A DNA stretch of 8,631 nt, taken from NCBI GenBank assembly GCA_964500965.1, contig CAZCQZ010000058.1, forward strand, positions 1 through 8,631, given 5' to 3'. The notes beneath the pieces are model-generated. The model ran no database searches, was not told the origin of the DNA, and worked only from the letters and a program-made list of their open reading frames with translations. The position numbers and the translations under genes were made by a program. How positions within the stretch are numbered: the first letter of the stretch is position 1; the number at the start of each line of letters is the position of its first letter. Shown one piece after another: positions 1 through 6,933 of the stretch. Source of the stretch: JAISGQ01 sp964500965. Lineage in GTDB: Bacteria > Bacillota > Clostridia > Oscillospirales > Acutalibacteraceae.

Positions 1-61
1 AGAAAGGATTGTGTATAGTTATTTCATTTGCTGGGGCTGATTTAATTATACCAGGGTTATT
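1..61 (+). other. Leader region of the left operon, content unresolved
   Basis: This stretch precedes the first recognisable gene. An AGGG at 53-56 lies 5 nt before the ATG at 62 and is a weak ribosome-binding site. An AGAAAGGA at 1-8 resembles the strong Shine-Dalgarno sites used later in the window, but no ATG follows at a usable distance. The reading frame starting at position 3 is open until a TAG at 99-101, so the tail of an upstream gene is possible, but the piece is too short to recognise. No convincing -35/-10 pair was found, so the promoter may lie left of the window. Confidence 0.3.
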
Positions 62-955
62 ATGGTCAATAAATCACTACTTATCATGGCAGCAGGTCTA
101 GGTTCTCGCTTCGGCGGTGAAAAGCAGTTTGTTCCTTTCGGACCCAGCGGTGAATCTCTGCTCGACTATTCCATATTCGATGCCCTTGAATGCGGCTTTG
201 ACAGAATTATTATTGTTATTCGCAAAAGCATGCGTGCTGTTGTGGAAATGCGATACAGTGAGCTTTTTGAAAAGCACGAGGCTATATTCTGCGAACAGGA
301 AAAGGACACTCTTCCTGCCTTTTTCACTCCCCCCGAAGACAGAGTAAAGCCCTATGGCACTTCTCACGCCATTATGAGTGCCGCTCAGTTTATTGATTAT
401 CCCACTCTTATTATAAATGCCGATGATTTCTACGGCAAGGAAACTTTCAAACGCATGTCCGCACTTATGGACAACCTTACCGAAAATCAACTGGGGCTTG
501 CCGCTTTTCCTCTTGCCGGCACACTCTCGGAACACGGTGCCGTTACACGCGGAATATGTCACACAGACGAACACGGTAAACTTGTTTCTATCACCGAAAC
601 AACCGGCATCGGCTTCTCCGACGACGGTCTTATCAGGAACGACAGCGGTGCCGTTCTTTCACCGGAAACCCTTACTTCCATGAACGTATGGGCGGTAATG
701 CCCTCTTTTACCCAGGTCGCTACGCCCTACTTTGAGAGGTTTTTTAACACTCTCGACGAGAAAGATATTAAAAGTGAGTTTCCGCTTCCCGTAATGATTG
801 ACAAAATGCTTAAAGATAATCAAATTGAGGTCAAAACCGCTCCGGTTAACACCGAATGGCTCGGCGTTACCTTTGCGGAGGATATGCCTGCCGTTAAGGA
901 AAAGATTGCACTTTTGCATAACACCGGCAAATATCCTACTCCCCTTTTCGATTAA
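62..955 (+). CDS. NDP-sugar pyrophosphorylase-like nucleotidyltransferase
   Basis: Probable cytoplasmic enzyme of 297 aa that joins a sugar phosphate (or similar phosphorylated small molecule) to a nucleotide, releasing pyrophosphate. The N-terminus has the nucleotide-binding signature AAGLGSRFGG at residues 10-19, followed by K21 and the conserved GPSGESLLDYSIFDA region. Further family hallmarks are KPYGTSHAI (97-105), NADDFYG (119-125, with the metal-binding Asp pair expected in this fold), MNVW (207-210) and the C-terminal GVTFAED...YP..LF pattern. Length is normal for the single-domain NTP_transferase family. The ATG at 62 is preferred because the next Met (residue 9) would remove the first beta strand. 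The substrate cannot be read from the sequence. A PTS-type permease gene follows after 33 bp, which suggests, but does not prove, a link between uptake and activation of a sugar. I am sure of the fold family and unsure of the reaction. Confidence 0.85.
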   Translation: MVNKSLLIMAAGLGSRFGGEKQFVPFGPSGESLLDYSIFDALECGFDRIIIVIRKSMRAVVEMRYSELFEKHEAIFCEQEKDTLPAFFTPPEDRVKPYGTSHAIMSAAQFIDYPTLIINADDFYGKETFKRMSALMDNLTENQLGLAAFPLAGTLSEHGAVTRGICHTDEHGKLVSITETTGIGFSDDGLIRNDSGAVLSPETLTSMNVWAVMPSFTQVATPYFERFFNTLDEKDIKSEFPLPVMIDKMLKDNQIEVKTAPVNTEWLGVTFAEDMPAVKEKIALLHNTGKYPTPLFD

Positions 956-988
956 CTTAATCAATGCTTTTGACAGAAAGGATTCAAT

Positions 989-2065
989 ATGAAGCGTATT
1001 CTCAATTTTTTAAACAGATTTTTCATTGACGGTCTTTCGGGCATGGCTCTGGGCTTGTTCTGCACACTGATTGCAGGCACTATTCTGGGGCAAATCGGAA
1101 ATCTTATCGGCTCTGACACACGGGTAGGATATTTTATAATAGCTGTCGCCACTGTTGCGAAATACATCACCGGTGCCGGAATCGGCGTTGGCGTTGCGGT
1201 CAAGGTAAAAGAAACCTCTCCGCTTGTCGTCGTTTCAGCCGGTGTTTCCGGTATGATCGGCGCGTATGCAGGCAATATTTTAAAAGGCACTCTTATTTCC
1301 GGCGGCACTTTGCAGCTCAGCGGTCCCGGCGAACCTCTCGGTGCTTTTCTCGCCGCTTTTGCCGCCATTGAAATCGCACATCTCGTCTCCGGCAGAACAG
1401 CTCTCGATATTCTTCTTACCCCGTTTTCCGGCATTGCCGCAGGCTCTGTTGTCGGACTGCTTTTAGGTCCTCCGATTTCATCTTTTATGGCATACATCGG
1501 CGGACTTATTAACTGGGGTGCGGAACAGCAGCCGTTTCTCATGGGTATTGTTGTTTCGGTGCTCATGGGCATGGCTCTCACTCTGCCTATCAGTTCAGCC
1601 GCAATCGGCATTTCTCTCGGTCTTAACGGCATTGCCGCCGGTGCCGCGGTTGTGGGCTGCTGTGCTCAGATGGTCGGTTTTGCAGTCGCCAGCTACAGAG
1701 AAAACGGTGTCGGCGGTCTTATTGCACAGGGCATCGGAACATCAATGATTCAGATTCAAAATATAATCCGCCGCCCTCTTATATGGTTTCCGGCTATTCT
1801 TTCAAGCGCGATACTCGGTCCGGTGAGCACCTGCCTGTTTAAGCTGAAATGCAATGCAACCGGTGCAGGTATGGGCACCTCAGGTCTTGTAGGTCCTATC
1901 ATGACCCTTGACACCATGCTGGCTGACGGTCGCGGTACATGGGAATCTATCGCCATAATCGCACTGCTAGAATTTATTCTTCCCGCTATCGTTACTCTCG
2001 CCATTTCCGAGGGTATGCGCAAGCTCAACCTCATTAAACCCGGAGACATGAAGCTTGCTTCATAG
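989..2065 (+). CDS. PTS_EIIC_2-type sugar transporter subunit IIC
   Basis: Polytopic membrane protein of 358 aa, almost entirely hydrophobic segments rich in Gly, Ala and Ile, with roughly eight to ten membrane passes. It matches what I know of the PTS_EIIC_2 family (PF13303): a GPGEPLGAF motif at 112-120, the Gly-rich GTSMIQIQNIIRRPLIW segment at 250-266 and GAGMGTSGLVGPI at 292-304. In that family the IIC protein is the sugar-translocating channel, normally served by separate IIA and IIB phosphocarriers. Neither IIA nor IIB is encoded in this window, so the phosphocarriers must be elsewhere or the protein acts without them. AGAAAGG at 975-981 lies 7 nt before the ATG and is a strong ribosome-binding site. 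Gaps of 33 bp to both neighbours suggest cotranscription with the nucleotidyltransferase upstream and the zinc-ribbon genes downstream. The substrate is unknown. Confidence 0.82.
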   Translation: MKRILNFLNRFFIDGLSGMALGLFCTLIAGTILGQIGNLIGSDTRVGYFIIAVATVAKYITGAGIGVGVAVKVKETSPLVVVSAGVSGMIGAYAGNILKGTLISGGTLQLSGPGEPLGAFLAAFAAIEIAHLVSGRTALDILLTPFSGIAAGSVVGLLLGPPISSFMAYIGGLINWGAEQQPFLMGIVVSVLMGMALTLPISSAAIGISLGLNGIAAGAAVVGCCAQMVGFAVASYRENGVGGLIAQGIGTSMIQIQNIIRRPLIWFPAILSSAILGPVSTCLFKLKCNATGAGMGTSGLVGPIMTLDTMLADGRGTWESIAIIALLEFILPAIVTLAISEGMRKLNLIKPGDMKLAS

Positions 2066-2098
2066 TAAATATTATTCCAGCATAAAGGTGGGAACAAA

Positions 2099-3046
2099 AT
2101 GGTTTGTCCGAAATGCGGTCGCCGCACTTATAAAAATGAAACCGTCTGCCCGAAATGCGGTTTTCAAATGTCATCGCAACGTACAAAAACAATCAACGTC
2201 ACGCAGGCTCAGGTCAGGCAGCCTGCACCTGTCGTAACCTCCGAGCCGATTGTCAGTCCTCCCGGAATTACCACTGTAACAGAGCCGACGCCTGAGCCTG
2301 CTCCTGCCCCCACACCTGTCCCGATGCGGGAATCTGTTTTTGAGCCTGTCTATGCCCCGGTATCCGAGCCTGAAATTGCGAACGAACCGGCAGAGGAAAA
2401 AGAAGACCTTGACCGCACTCTTACTTTCGCGGCAATAAAAGAGGCTTCAAGCGCAGAAACCGCCGTTCGCGAATATAATCGCATGAAAGCGCAGCTTCGC
2501 GAAAGCCAAACTTTTGATGACGGTTCAAAGGTGGTTTTGGAACGGCTTCCGGAGGGATATGTGTATGTCAAAATGCCGATTGACGAGGCTGACCGTTTAA
2601 GCAGAAAACAAAAGCTTCCTAAGCCTCTTGTGCTTGCGGTTTCCGGTGCAGCTGTTATAACTGTTTTTCTGATCATTCTGCTTCTCAGTATCACCGGCGG
2701 CAGTTCAAAAGCCCTTATCGTGGGGAAATGGCAGGGCTATATTGAGCCGCTTCGTTTCGGCATTTCGGGTATCCCCTTTACATCGGTCGATACACTGTGG
2801 GACTTTAAAGATGACGAAACCGTAACCGTAACGCCTCAGGAATCACTGCTCGCCGGCTATTCTCTCAGCGGCACTTACAAGCTTTCACAAAGCGGCAGTG
2901 ACAGCATTGTTTCGTTGGATTTAAGCTATAACGGAGAACGCATTTCCATTGAGCTTATCTACACCGTTGACAAGGATGACGGTGCATTGTTTATTTCAAA
3001 CCGTGAAGCTCCTGCATACACTTATACTCTCGAAAAAGTTAAATAA
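2099..3046 (+). CDS. Zinc-ribbon, single-TM protein with extracytoplasmic GxW domain (first of three)
   Basis: Uncharacterised 315-aa membrane protein. Residues 1-22 form a zinc ribbon with CPKC pairs at C3/C6 and C17/C20. Residues 40-100 are a Pro/Glu/Thr-rich linker with repeated EP/AP. Residues 103-168 look like a small charged cytoplasmic region (DLDRTLTF...KVVLERLPEGYVYVKMP). A transmembrane helix spans about 177-198. Basic residues just before it (RKQKLPK) predict that the zinc ribbon is cytoplasmic and the C-terminal ~115 residues are outside. The ectodomain opens with GKW (209-211) and continues as alternating beta-strand-like segments, resembling small lipocalin-like or beta-sandwich domains; this is a resemblance, not a confident family call. 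AAAGGTGG at 2084-2091 is a good ribosome-binding site for the ATG at 2099. The architecture resembles that of TcaA-type Firmicutes envelope proteins (zinc ribbon, TM, ectodomain). The function is unknown. Confidence 0.8.
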   Translation: MVCPKCGRRTYKNETVCPKCGFQMSSQRTKTINVTQAQVRQPAPVVTSEPIVSPPGITTVTEPTPEPAPAPTPVPMRESVFEPVYAPVSEPEIANEPAEEKEDLDRTLTFAAIKEASSAETAVREYNRMKAQLRESQTFDDGSKVVLERLPEGYVYVKMPIDEADRLSRKQKLPKPLVLAVSGAAVITVFLIILLLSITGGSSKALIVGKWQGYIEPLRFGISGIPFTSVDTLWDFKDDETVTVTPQESLLAGYSLSGTYKLSQSGSDSIVSLDLSYNGERISIELIYTVDKDDGALFISNREAPAYTYTLEKVK

Positions 3047-3058
3047 CGGAGTGATTTG

Positions 3059-3889
3059 ATGTTCTGTACAAAATGTTCCGCAGAAGTTCTTGACGGCGAC
3101 CGTTTTTGTCCGCGCTGTGGTGCTCCCGTAAAAAGCAGACCGGTTGCCGCTCCTTCCGCTGACGGAGATATTCCTTACGAAGAACGTGAGTACATCGGTC
3201 AGCACAGACGCTTTTCCGACAGTAATGTTGATGAACAAAAACATTCTAAAACTTTCGGGTGCATTTTAAAACTTTTCATTACATGCCTTTGTGCCATAGT
3301 AATAATCGCTCTGCTGTTTTGCGGTGCTCTGCTTATCAAAGGCGAAAACCCGATAAAATATGTCGGTCGGCTTTTCTCATCGACCGCTTCATCCGAAAGC
3401 GACATTGTTTCCTCGTCCTCATTCATTTCGGATTCCGAGCCGGTTTTAGACGATATTTCAACAACTACCGCCACAACTACGACTGTAATTTCAACTACTA
3501 TGAAAACAACTACCACAAAAAGAACGACCACTACCACCCGTACCACTACTACAACTACGCCTGTGGGACAGCTCGTCAGAGATACGTCTGTCGGCAAGTG
3601 GACTGCCGATATTTCAGCACTTAATATTTCCGTTCTCGGTTCAAAGATTAAAACCATAAATATTACCATTGATGAAAACGGAAATGCAAATGTGAACTTT
3701 AAAGTCGGCTTTGTTACCGTTAAAACAACCGGTTCATTTACAGTTTCAAATGACGGCAAAACAGACCTTATTATTAAAGTACCCTACAGCAGCGACACCA
3801 TCAGCGTTGCAGGCTATTCCAAGGTTGTAAACAACGACCGAATAGTTTTCCGCTGTTCCGAGGGTGACATAACTCTTAACAGAAAATAA
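3059..3889 (+). CDS. Zinc-ribbon, single-TM protein with Thr-rich stalk and GxW ectodomain (second of three)
   Basis: Uncharacterised 276-aa membrane protein. The ATG at 3059 is chosen over the TTG at 3056 because GGAG at 3048-3051 then sits 7 nt upstream, and because this start puts the zinc-ribbon cysteines at 3, 6, 17 and 20 (CTKC and CPRC), exactly as in its neighbours. A short acidic and basic cytoplasmic linker (25-66) leads to a transmembrane helix at about 68-93. After it comes a Ser-rich stretch and a Thr-rich stalk (135-167, 24 of 33 residues Thr), likely extracytoplasmic and possibly glycosylated or cell-wall spanning. The C-terminal ~100 residues start with GKW (179-181), form beta-strand-like segments and end in NRK. 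The same order of parts occurs in the genes on both sides, so these are probably diverged paralogues. The gap to the upstream gene is 12 bp. No enzymatic motif is visible. Confidence 0.8.
   Translation: MFCTKCSAEVLDGDRFCPRCGAPVKSRPVAAPSADGDIPYEEREYIGQHRRFSDSNVDEQKHSKTFGCILKLFITCLCAIVIIALLFCGALLIKGENPIKYVGRLFSSTASSESDIVSSSSFISDSEPVLDDISTTTATTTTVISTTMKTTTTKRTTTTTRTTTTTTPVGQLVRDTSVGKWTADISALNISVLGSKIKTINITIDENGNANVNFKVGFVTVKTTGSFTVSNDGKTDLIIKVPYSSDTISVAGYSKVVNNDRIVFRCSEGDITLNRK
3461..3559 (+). repeat. ACN-codon low-complexity tract encoding the Thr stalk
   Basis: Twenty-four of 33 codons here are ACN (mostly ACT and ACC, also ACA and ACG), broken by Ala, Val, Ile, Ser, Met, Lys and Arg codons. 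Third positions vary, so this is a degenerate protein-level repeat rather than a pure microsatellite. It makes the spacer between the transmembrane helix and the GKW ectodomain of the second zinc-ribbon protein. Tracts like this can change length by slippage or recombination. Confidence 0.7.
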
Positions 3890-3908
3890 TATCTTTGGAG
3901 CTGATGAA

Positions 3909-4529
3909 ATGCGCTGTGCCATATGCGGCGGTGAAATTGACGATAAAAACGGAAAATGCCTTAAATGCGGTGAATGCTGGGGCGGCGGAAACCGAGGCGT
4001 GGCTCGGAAAATTTCCGAAATTGGCGATTCTGTGCAAAATGAGCCTGCACCGTCTTCCTTTTTCGACCCGTTTATCAGCCTCATCAAAGCAGTTTTCTTT
4101 GCAGTCGATAACGCTGTTGTTGACTTTGCCGGCAAAGTCAACTCTCTGCTGAAAACGAAAACCACAAAACGCCAAAACCGCCTGCTGGCTTACGGAACGA
4201 TAATTGCGTTTTTTGCACTTTTAATTGTCGTTTCACTTGTTTGCTGTAACGCCTGTTCCTCTGACGGACTTTGCGGTCGTTGGAGTGCCGCCGATTCAAG
4301 CGGCTTACTTACCGTTGAGTTTACCGAAAGCGGCGAAATCAATATGTACGTTGTCAGCGGCGATGACGAAAAGCTGTACCGCAGCGGTCAATATTCAATT
4401 GACGGTGAGCTTTTGACCATACATTACAATGACGGCGAATTTATTACTCTGACCTACAGTGTTAATAATGATTCCGCCGTTTTTACCCTGATTTCCACCG
4501 GTCAGGAACAGGTCTATAACAGAAAATGA
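3909..4529 (+). CDS. Zinc-ribbon, single-TM protein with Cys-rich juxtamembrane and GxW ectodomain (third of three)
   Basis: Uncharacterised 206-aa membrane protein, the shortest of the three tandem paralogues. The zinc ribbon is CAIC at C3/C6 and CLKC at C17/C20, with an extra C23. Residues 50-82 (FFDPFISLIKAVFFAVDNAVVDF...) look amphipathic and may lie along the inner membrane face. A basic stretch (KTKTTKRQNR) precedes the transmembrane helix at about 92-112, so the C-terminus is predicted to be outside. Directly after the helix comes a cysteine cluster (C112, C113, C116, C122), then GRW (123-125), which opens a beta-rich domain of ~80 residues ending in NRK. GGAG at 3897-3900, 8 nt before the ATG, is the ribosome-binding site. 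The stop codon overlaps the birA start (ATGA), implying translational coupling. The cysteine cluster does not form a normal lipobox. The function is unknown. Confidence 0.78.
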   Translation: MRCAICGGEIDDKNGKCLKCGECWGGGNRGVARKISEIGDSVQNEPAPSSFFDPFISLIKAVFFAVDNAVVDFAGKVNSLLKTKTTKRQNRLLAYGTIIAFFALLIVVSLVCCNACSSDGLCGRWSAADSSGLLTVEFTESGEINMYVVSGDDEKLYRSGQYSIDGELLTIHYNDGEFITLTYSVNNDSAVFTLISTGQEQVYNRK

Positions 4530-5335
4530 GGTCATTGAATTTGTATAAAGCAGACATACTTTGTGCCGAAAGAATCCAAAATTCTCTTTCACCCGATGCA
4601 TCGGATATAATAATTAAGTGCCGCGATGAGGTCACTTCTACAAGCACTGTTTTAAAAGAGAATGATGACGGCAAAAACCGCGCACTTATCGCGATGTCCC
4701 AAAGTGCAGGCAGGGGGCGGTTGGGTCGCTCGTTTTTTTCTCCACGGGATACCGGGCTTTATCTCAGCCTGCGTGTAAACGTCTCCGGGTTATCTCCCGA
4801 AAAGCTCATGCTTATTACTCCTGCCGCTGCCGTTGCCGTGTGCGAAGCCATCGAAAAGTTCGGCTGCAAGCCGCTAGGCATAAAATGGGTTAACGACATT
4901 ATTCTTGACAGCAGAAAGGTCTGCGGCATACTTACCGAAGCCGTCACACTTACTAACGGCGATACCGGCATTATTATCGGTATCGGAATAAATATGTATC
5001 AGCCCGACGGCGGATTTCCCCCTGAAATTTCTTCTGTTGCAGGACATGTTTTCGACAAACAGCGCGAAAACCTGCGTAATGATATTGCCGCTGATTTCAT
5101 CAATGGTTTTACAAAAATTATTGCCGACATTGATAACGCGAATTTTATCGACGAGTACAAAAAAAGAAGCTGTGTACTCGGCAAACAGATTAACGTTTTT
5201 CGTATCGGTTCCGAAATTCCGCGCACTGCCCTTGCGGTGGATATTGATGACAGGTGCAGACTTCTCGTCCGTTACGATGACGGCTCAAGTGAAACACTTT
5301 ACTCAGGCGAAATCAGCATAAGAACATTAAAATAA
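4526..5335 (+). CDS. birA: Biotin-[acetyl-CoA-carboxylase] ligase, group I (no HTH domain)
   Basis: Cytoplasmic enzyme of 269 aa that makes biotinyl-AMP from biotin and ATP and transfers biotin to a lysine of carboxylase carrier subunits. Visible hallmarks are the TSTS biotin-side segment (37-40), the nucleotide-binding loop AGRGRLGR (61-68), KWVNDI (120-125), KVCGILTE (131-138) and GIGIN (152-156), followed by the C-terminal beta-barrel-like domain (about 220-269). The catalytic domain starts within ~35 residues, so there is no room for the N-terminal winged helix that lets E. coli BirA (321 aa) repress biotin genes; this is a ligase-only, group I enzyme. The ATG at 4526 overlaps the previous stop by 4 bp. 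A TTG at 4541 with GAGG at 4528-4531 is a possible alternative start. No biotin synthesis or carboxylase gene is nearby. The product assignment is firm. Confidence 0.95.
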   Translation: MRSLNLYKADILCAERIQNSLSPDASDIIIKCRDEVTSTSTVLKENDDGKNRALIAMSQSAGRGRLGRSFFSPRDTGLYLSLRVNVSGLSPEKLMLITPAAAVAVCEAIEKFGCKPLGIKWVNDIILDSRKVCGILTEAVTLTNGDTGIIIGIGINMYQPDGGFPPEISSVAGHVFDKQRENLRNDIAADFINGFTKIIADIDNANFIDEYKKRSCVLGKQINVFRIGSEIPRTALAVDIDDRCRLLVRYDDGSSETLYSGEISIRTLK

Positions 5336-5380
5336 ACAATCGGCTGTAAAAACTCTTATTTTCACAGCCGATTGTTTATT
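5331..5380. terminator. Bidirectional intrinsic terminator between convergent operons
   Basis: A perfect 17-bp inverted repeat has arms at 5331-5347 and 5364-5380, with a 16-nt loop (5348-5363) whose A-run and T-run can pair further. The GC core CGGCTGT/ACAGCCG is flanked by A-rich sequence on the left and T-rich on the right, so the transcript ends in a U-rich tract in either direction. The left arm includes the birA stop codon (5333-5335), and the stop codon of the opposing cardiolipin synthase gene (5383-5385) begins 3 bp beyond the right arm. This is the expected layout of a shared terminator for converging genes. Confidence 0.88.
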
Positions 5381-5382
5381 TA

Positions 5383-6921
5383 TTACATCAGTGGTGCGAA
5401 AAGTCTGAAAATGCTTTGAAGCAAGCGCATAAAGAAGCCGCAGTGACAGTCTTCATCGGTTATTTCCTGACACTTTTCCAGCGTTTCGATAAACTCACTT
5501 TTTACCTGTTGTACCGCCGAGCTTCCACACATCCATACCGCACACTCAAAGTGCAGATACAGACTTCTGAAATCCATATTAACTGTTCCCACTGCCGCCG
5601 TTTCATCATCGGAAACAAAAGTTTTTGCATGAATAAAGCCCTCGGAATATTCGTATATCCGCACTCCGGCTTTCATAAGCTCACGATAGTAGGAGCGCGT
5701 TGTCATGTGAACATACCACTTATCCCACTTGTGTGGTGTGATTATTCGCACATCAACTCCACTCTTTGCCGCAAGAGAAAGTCGCGCAATCATGCTTTCG
5801 TCAATAACGAGATAGGGTGTACAGATATACAGATAACGCTTTGAGCTGTCGATTATTTCCGAGTAAACATACTCACTGACGTGTTCATCGTCCAAGGGAC
5901 TATCGGCATATGGAATTACCCAGCCGTCACTTTCGTTGGTGCATTCTGTATCTTTCCACGGATAATAGCTTGCGCAATTCTCCGTCACACCGTTGGACAA
6001 TGCCCACATTTGCAAAAATATCAGCGTAAAGCTCCATGCCGCTTCTCCGCGCAAAAGCAGTGCGGCATCTTTCCACACTCCGAATCTTTCAACGGCGTTA
6101 ATGTATTCATCGGCAAGATTTACGCCGCCGGTTATCGCACACACGCCGTCGATTACCGCGATTTTTCTGTGGTCACGGTTATTTTGAATCGTCGAAAGCA
6201 ACGGTCTGAAAGGATTGAAAACCGAACACTTTATACCGTACTCGGCAAGCTGTTCCGGATAATCGGAGGGCAAACGCAGAAAACAGCCCATATCATCGTA
6301 CATGAGCCGCACTTCAACTCCCTGTGTCGCCTTTTCTTTCAGCACATCGAGTATTGAATCCCACATCACGCCTTCTTCGATTATGAAAAACTCCATAAAA
6401 ATGTATTTTTCCGCTTTGCTCAATTCCTCAAGAAGCTTTTCAAGCATACTTTCGCCTGACGGCAAAAACTCGGTTTCCGTGTTTCTGTACACCGGAAAGC
6501 CCGCGGTTTTCTGCAAATATTCAAGCTGCCTTGTGTGCGTGACTACACTCTCTTTTGCCTCGTCAAGTCTGTCCCCCGGCATCAGATAAAGCTCACGCCC
6601 GTCGTTTTCCGCCTTTTCCATTTGCTTTAAAAATCTCTTATTTGAACCTTGTACATGAAGCAGAAGATAGAACAGACCGCCGAACACAGGGAAAGTTAAA
6701 ATCAGAAACGACCATATAAGCTTATATTCGCCTTTGTCCTGCCGCACGACTATGCGGAACAAAAACACCGCAAGGCTTATGACCGTAAAGAGCACGGAAA
6801 GCGCCTTTGAATACGCACTTCCGCTGTAAAGCAGAAGAAGAAATGCTCCAAGCTGTATAAGTATCAGCAATGCTATAAAAATTCTTCTTCTGAATAATGA
6901 CCGAAACCACTTTTGCTTCAT
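5383..6921 (-). CDS. cls: Cardiolipin synthase (phospholipase D family)
   Basis: Membrane enzyme of 512 aa that condenses two phosphatidylglycerol molecules into cardiolipin and glycerol. Hydrophobic segments at about 13-32, 40-58 and 68-89 anchor it; the latter part matches the PLDc_N region of bacterial Cls proteins. Two HKD phospholipase D motifs are intact: H251-x-K253-x4-D258 (HRKIAVID) with GG at 265-266, and H431-x-K433-x4-D438 (HAKTFVSD) followed by VGTVNMDFRS. Length is typical of ClsA-type enzymes. AGAAAGG (complement of 6929-6935) is a strong ribosome-binding site 7 nt upstream of the ATG, and it overlaps the stop codon of the preceding zinc-ribbon gene (gap 12 bp), so the two are surely cotranscribed. 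The shared terminator lies immediately downstream. Related PLD-type phospholipid synthases are the only alternative; an ordinary Cls is most likely. Confidence 0.94.
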   Translation of the reverse strand: MKQKWFRSLFRRRIFIALLILIQLGAFLLLLYSGSAYSKALSVLFTVISLAVFLFRIVVRQDKGEYKLIWSFLILTFPVFGGLFYLLLHVQGSNKRFLKQMEKAENDGRELYLMPGDRLDEAKESVVTHTRQLEYLQKTAGFPVYRNTETEFLPSGESMLEKLLEELSKAEKYIFMEFFIIEEGVMWDSILDVLKEKATQGVEVRLMYDDMGCFLRLPSDYPEQLAEYGIKCSVFNPFRPLLSTIQNNRDHRKIAVIDGVCAITGGVNLADEYINAVERFGVWKDAALLLRGEAAWSFTLIFLQMWALSNGVTENCASYYPWKDTECTNESDGWVIPYADSPLDDEHVSEYVYSEIIDSSKRYLYICTPYLVIDESMIARLSLAAKSGVDVRIITPHKWDKWYVHMTTRSYYRELMKAGVRIYEYSEGFIHAKTFVSDDETAAVGTVNMDFRSLYLHFECAVWMCGSSAVQQVKSEFIETLEKCQEITDEDCHCGFFMRLLQSIFRLFAPLM

Positions 6922-6933
6922 GCTTTTTCCTTT

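Noticed and set aside
3..101. Open plus frame at the left edge as the end of an upstream gene
   Set aside because: Only 33 codons, overlapping the nucleotidyltransferase start, with no recognisable family; cannot be supported as a gene.
98..574. Minus-strand ORF of 158 aa opposite the nucleotidyltransferase
   Set aside because: It lies entirely antisense to a gene with clear catalytic motifs and has no recognisable domain.
961..1632. Minus-strand ORF of 223 aa opposite the permease gene
   Set aside because: Pro/Ala/Arg/Thr-rich shadow of a Gly/Ala/Ile-rich membrane protein; no family signature.
3056..3058. TTG start for the second zinc-ribbon gene
   Set aside because: It would leave only 4 nt to the GGAG site; the ATG 3 bp later has normal spacing and matches the cysteine positions of the paralogues.
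3199..3759. Minus-strand ORF with a long Val run
   Set aside because: It is the antisense of the ACN Thr codons (NGT = Val etc.); the plus frame has clear domains and a ribosome-binding site.
4242..4250. Lipoprotein lipobox at the Cys pair of the third zinc-ribbon protein
   Set aside because: The residue before Cys is Val rather than Gly, Ala or Ser, and the helix is preceded by a 90-residue cytoplasmic zinc-ribbon region, unlike a signal peptide.
5416..5844. Plus-strand ORF of 142 aa opposite cls (with others at 5881-6357 and 6302-6589)
   Set aside because: All are antisense to the intact HKD-motif gene and have His/Cys/Arg-rich shadow composition.
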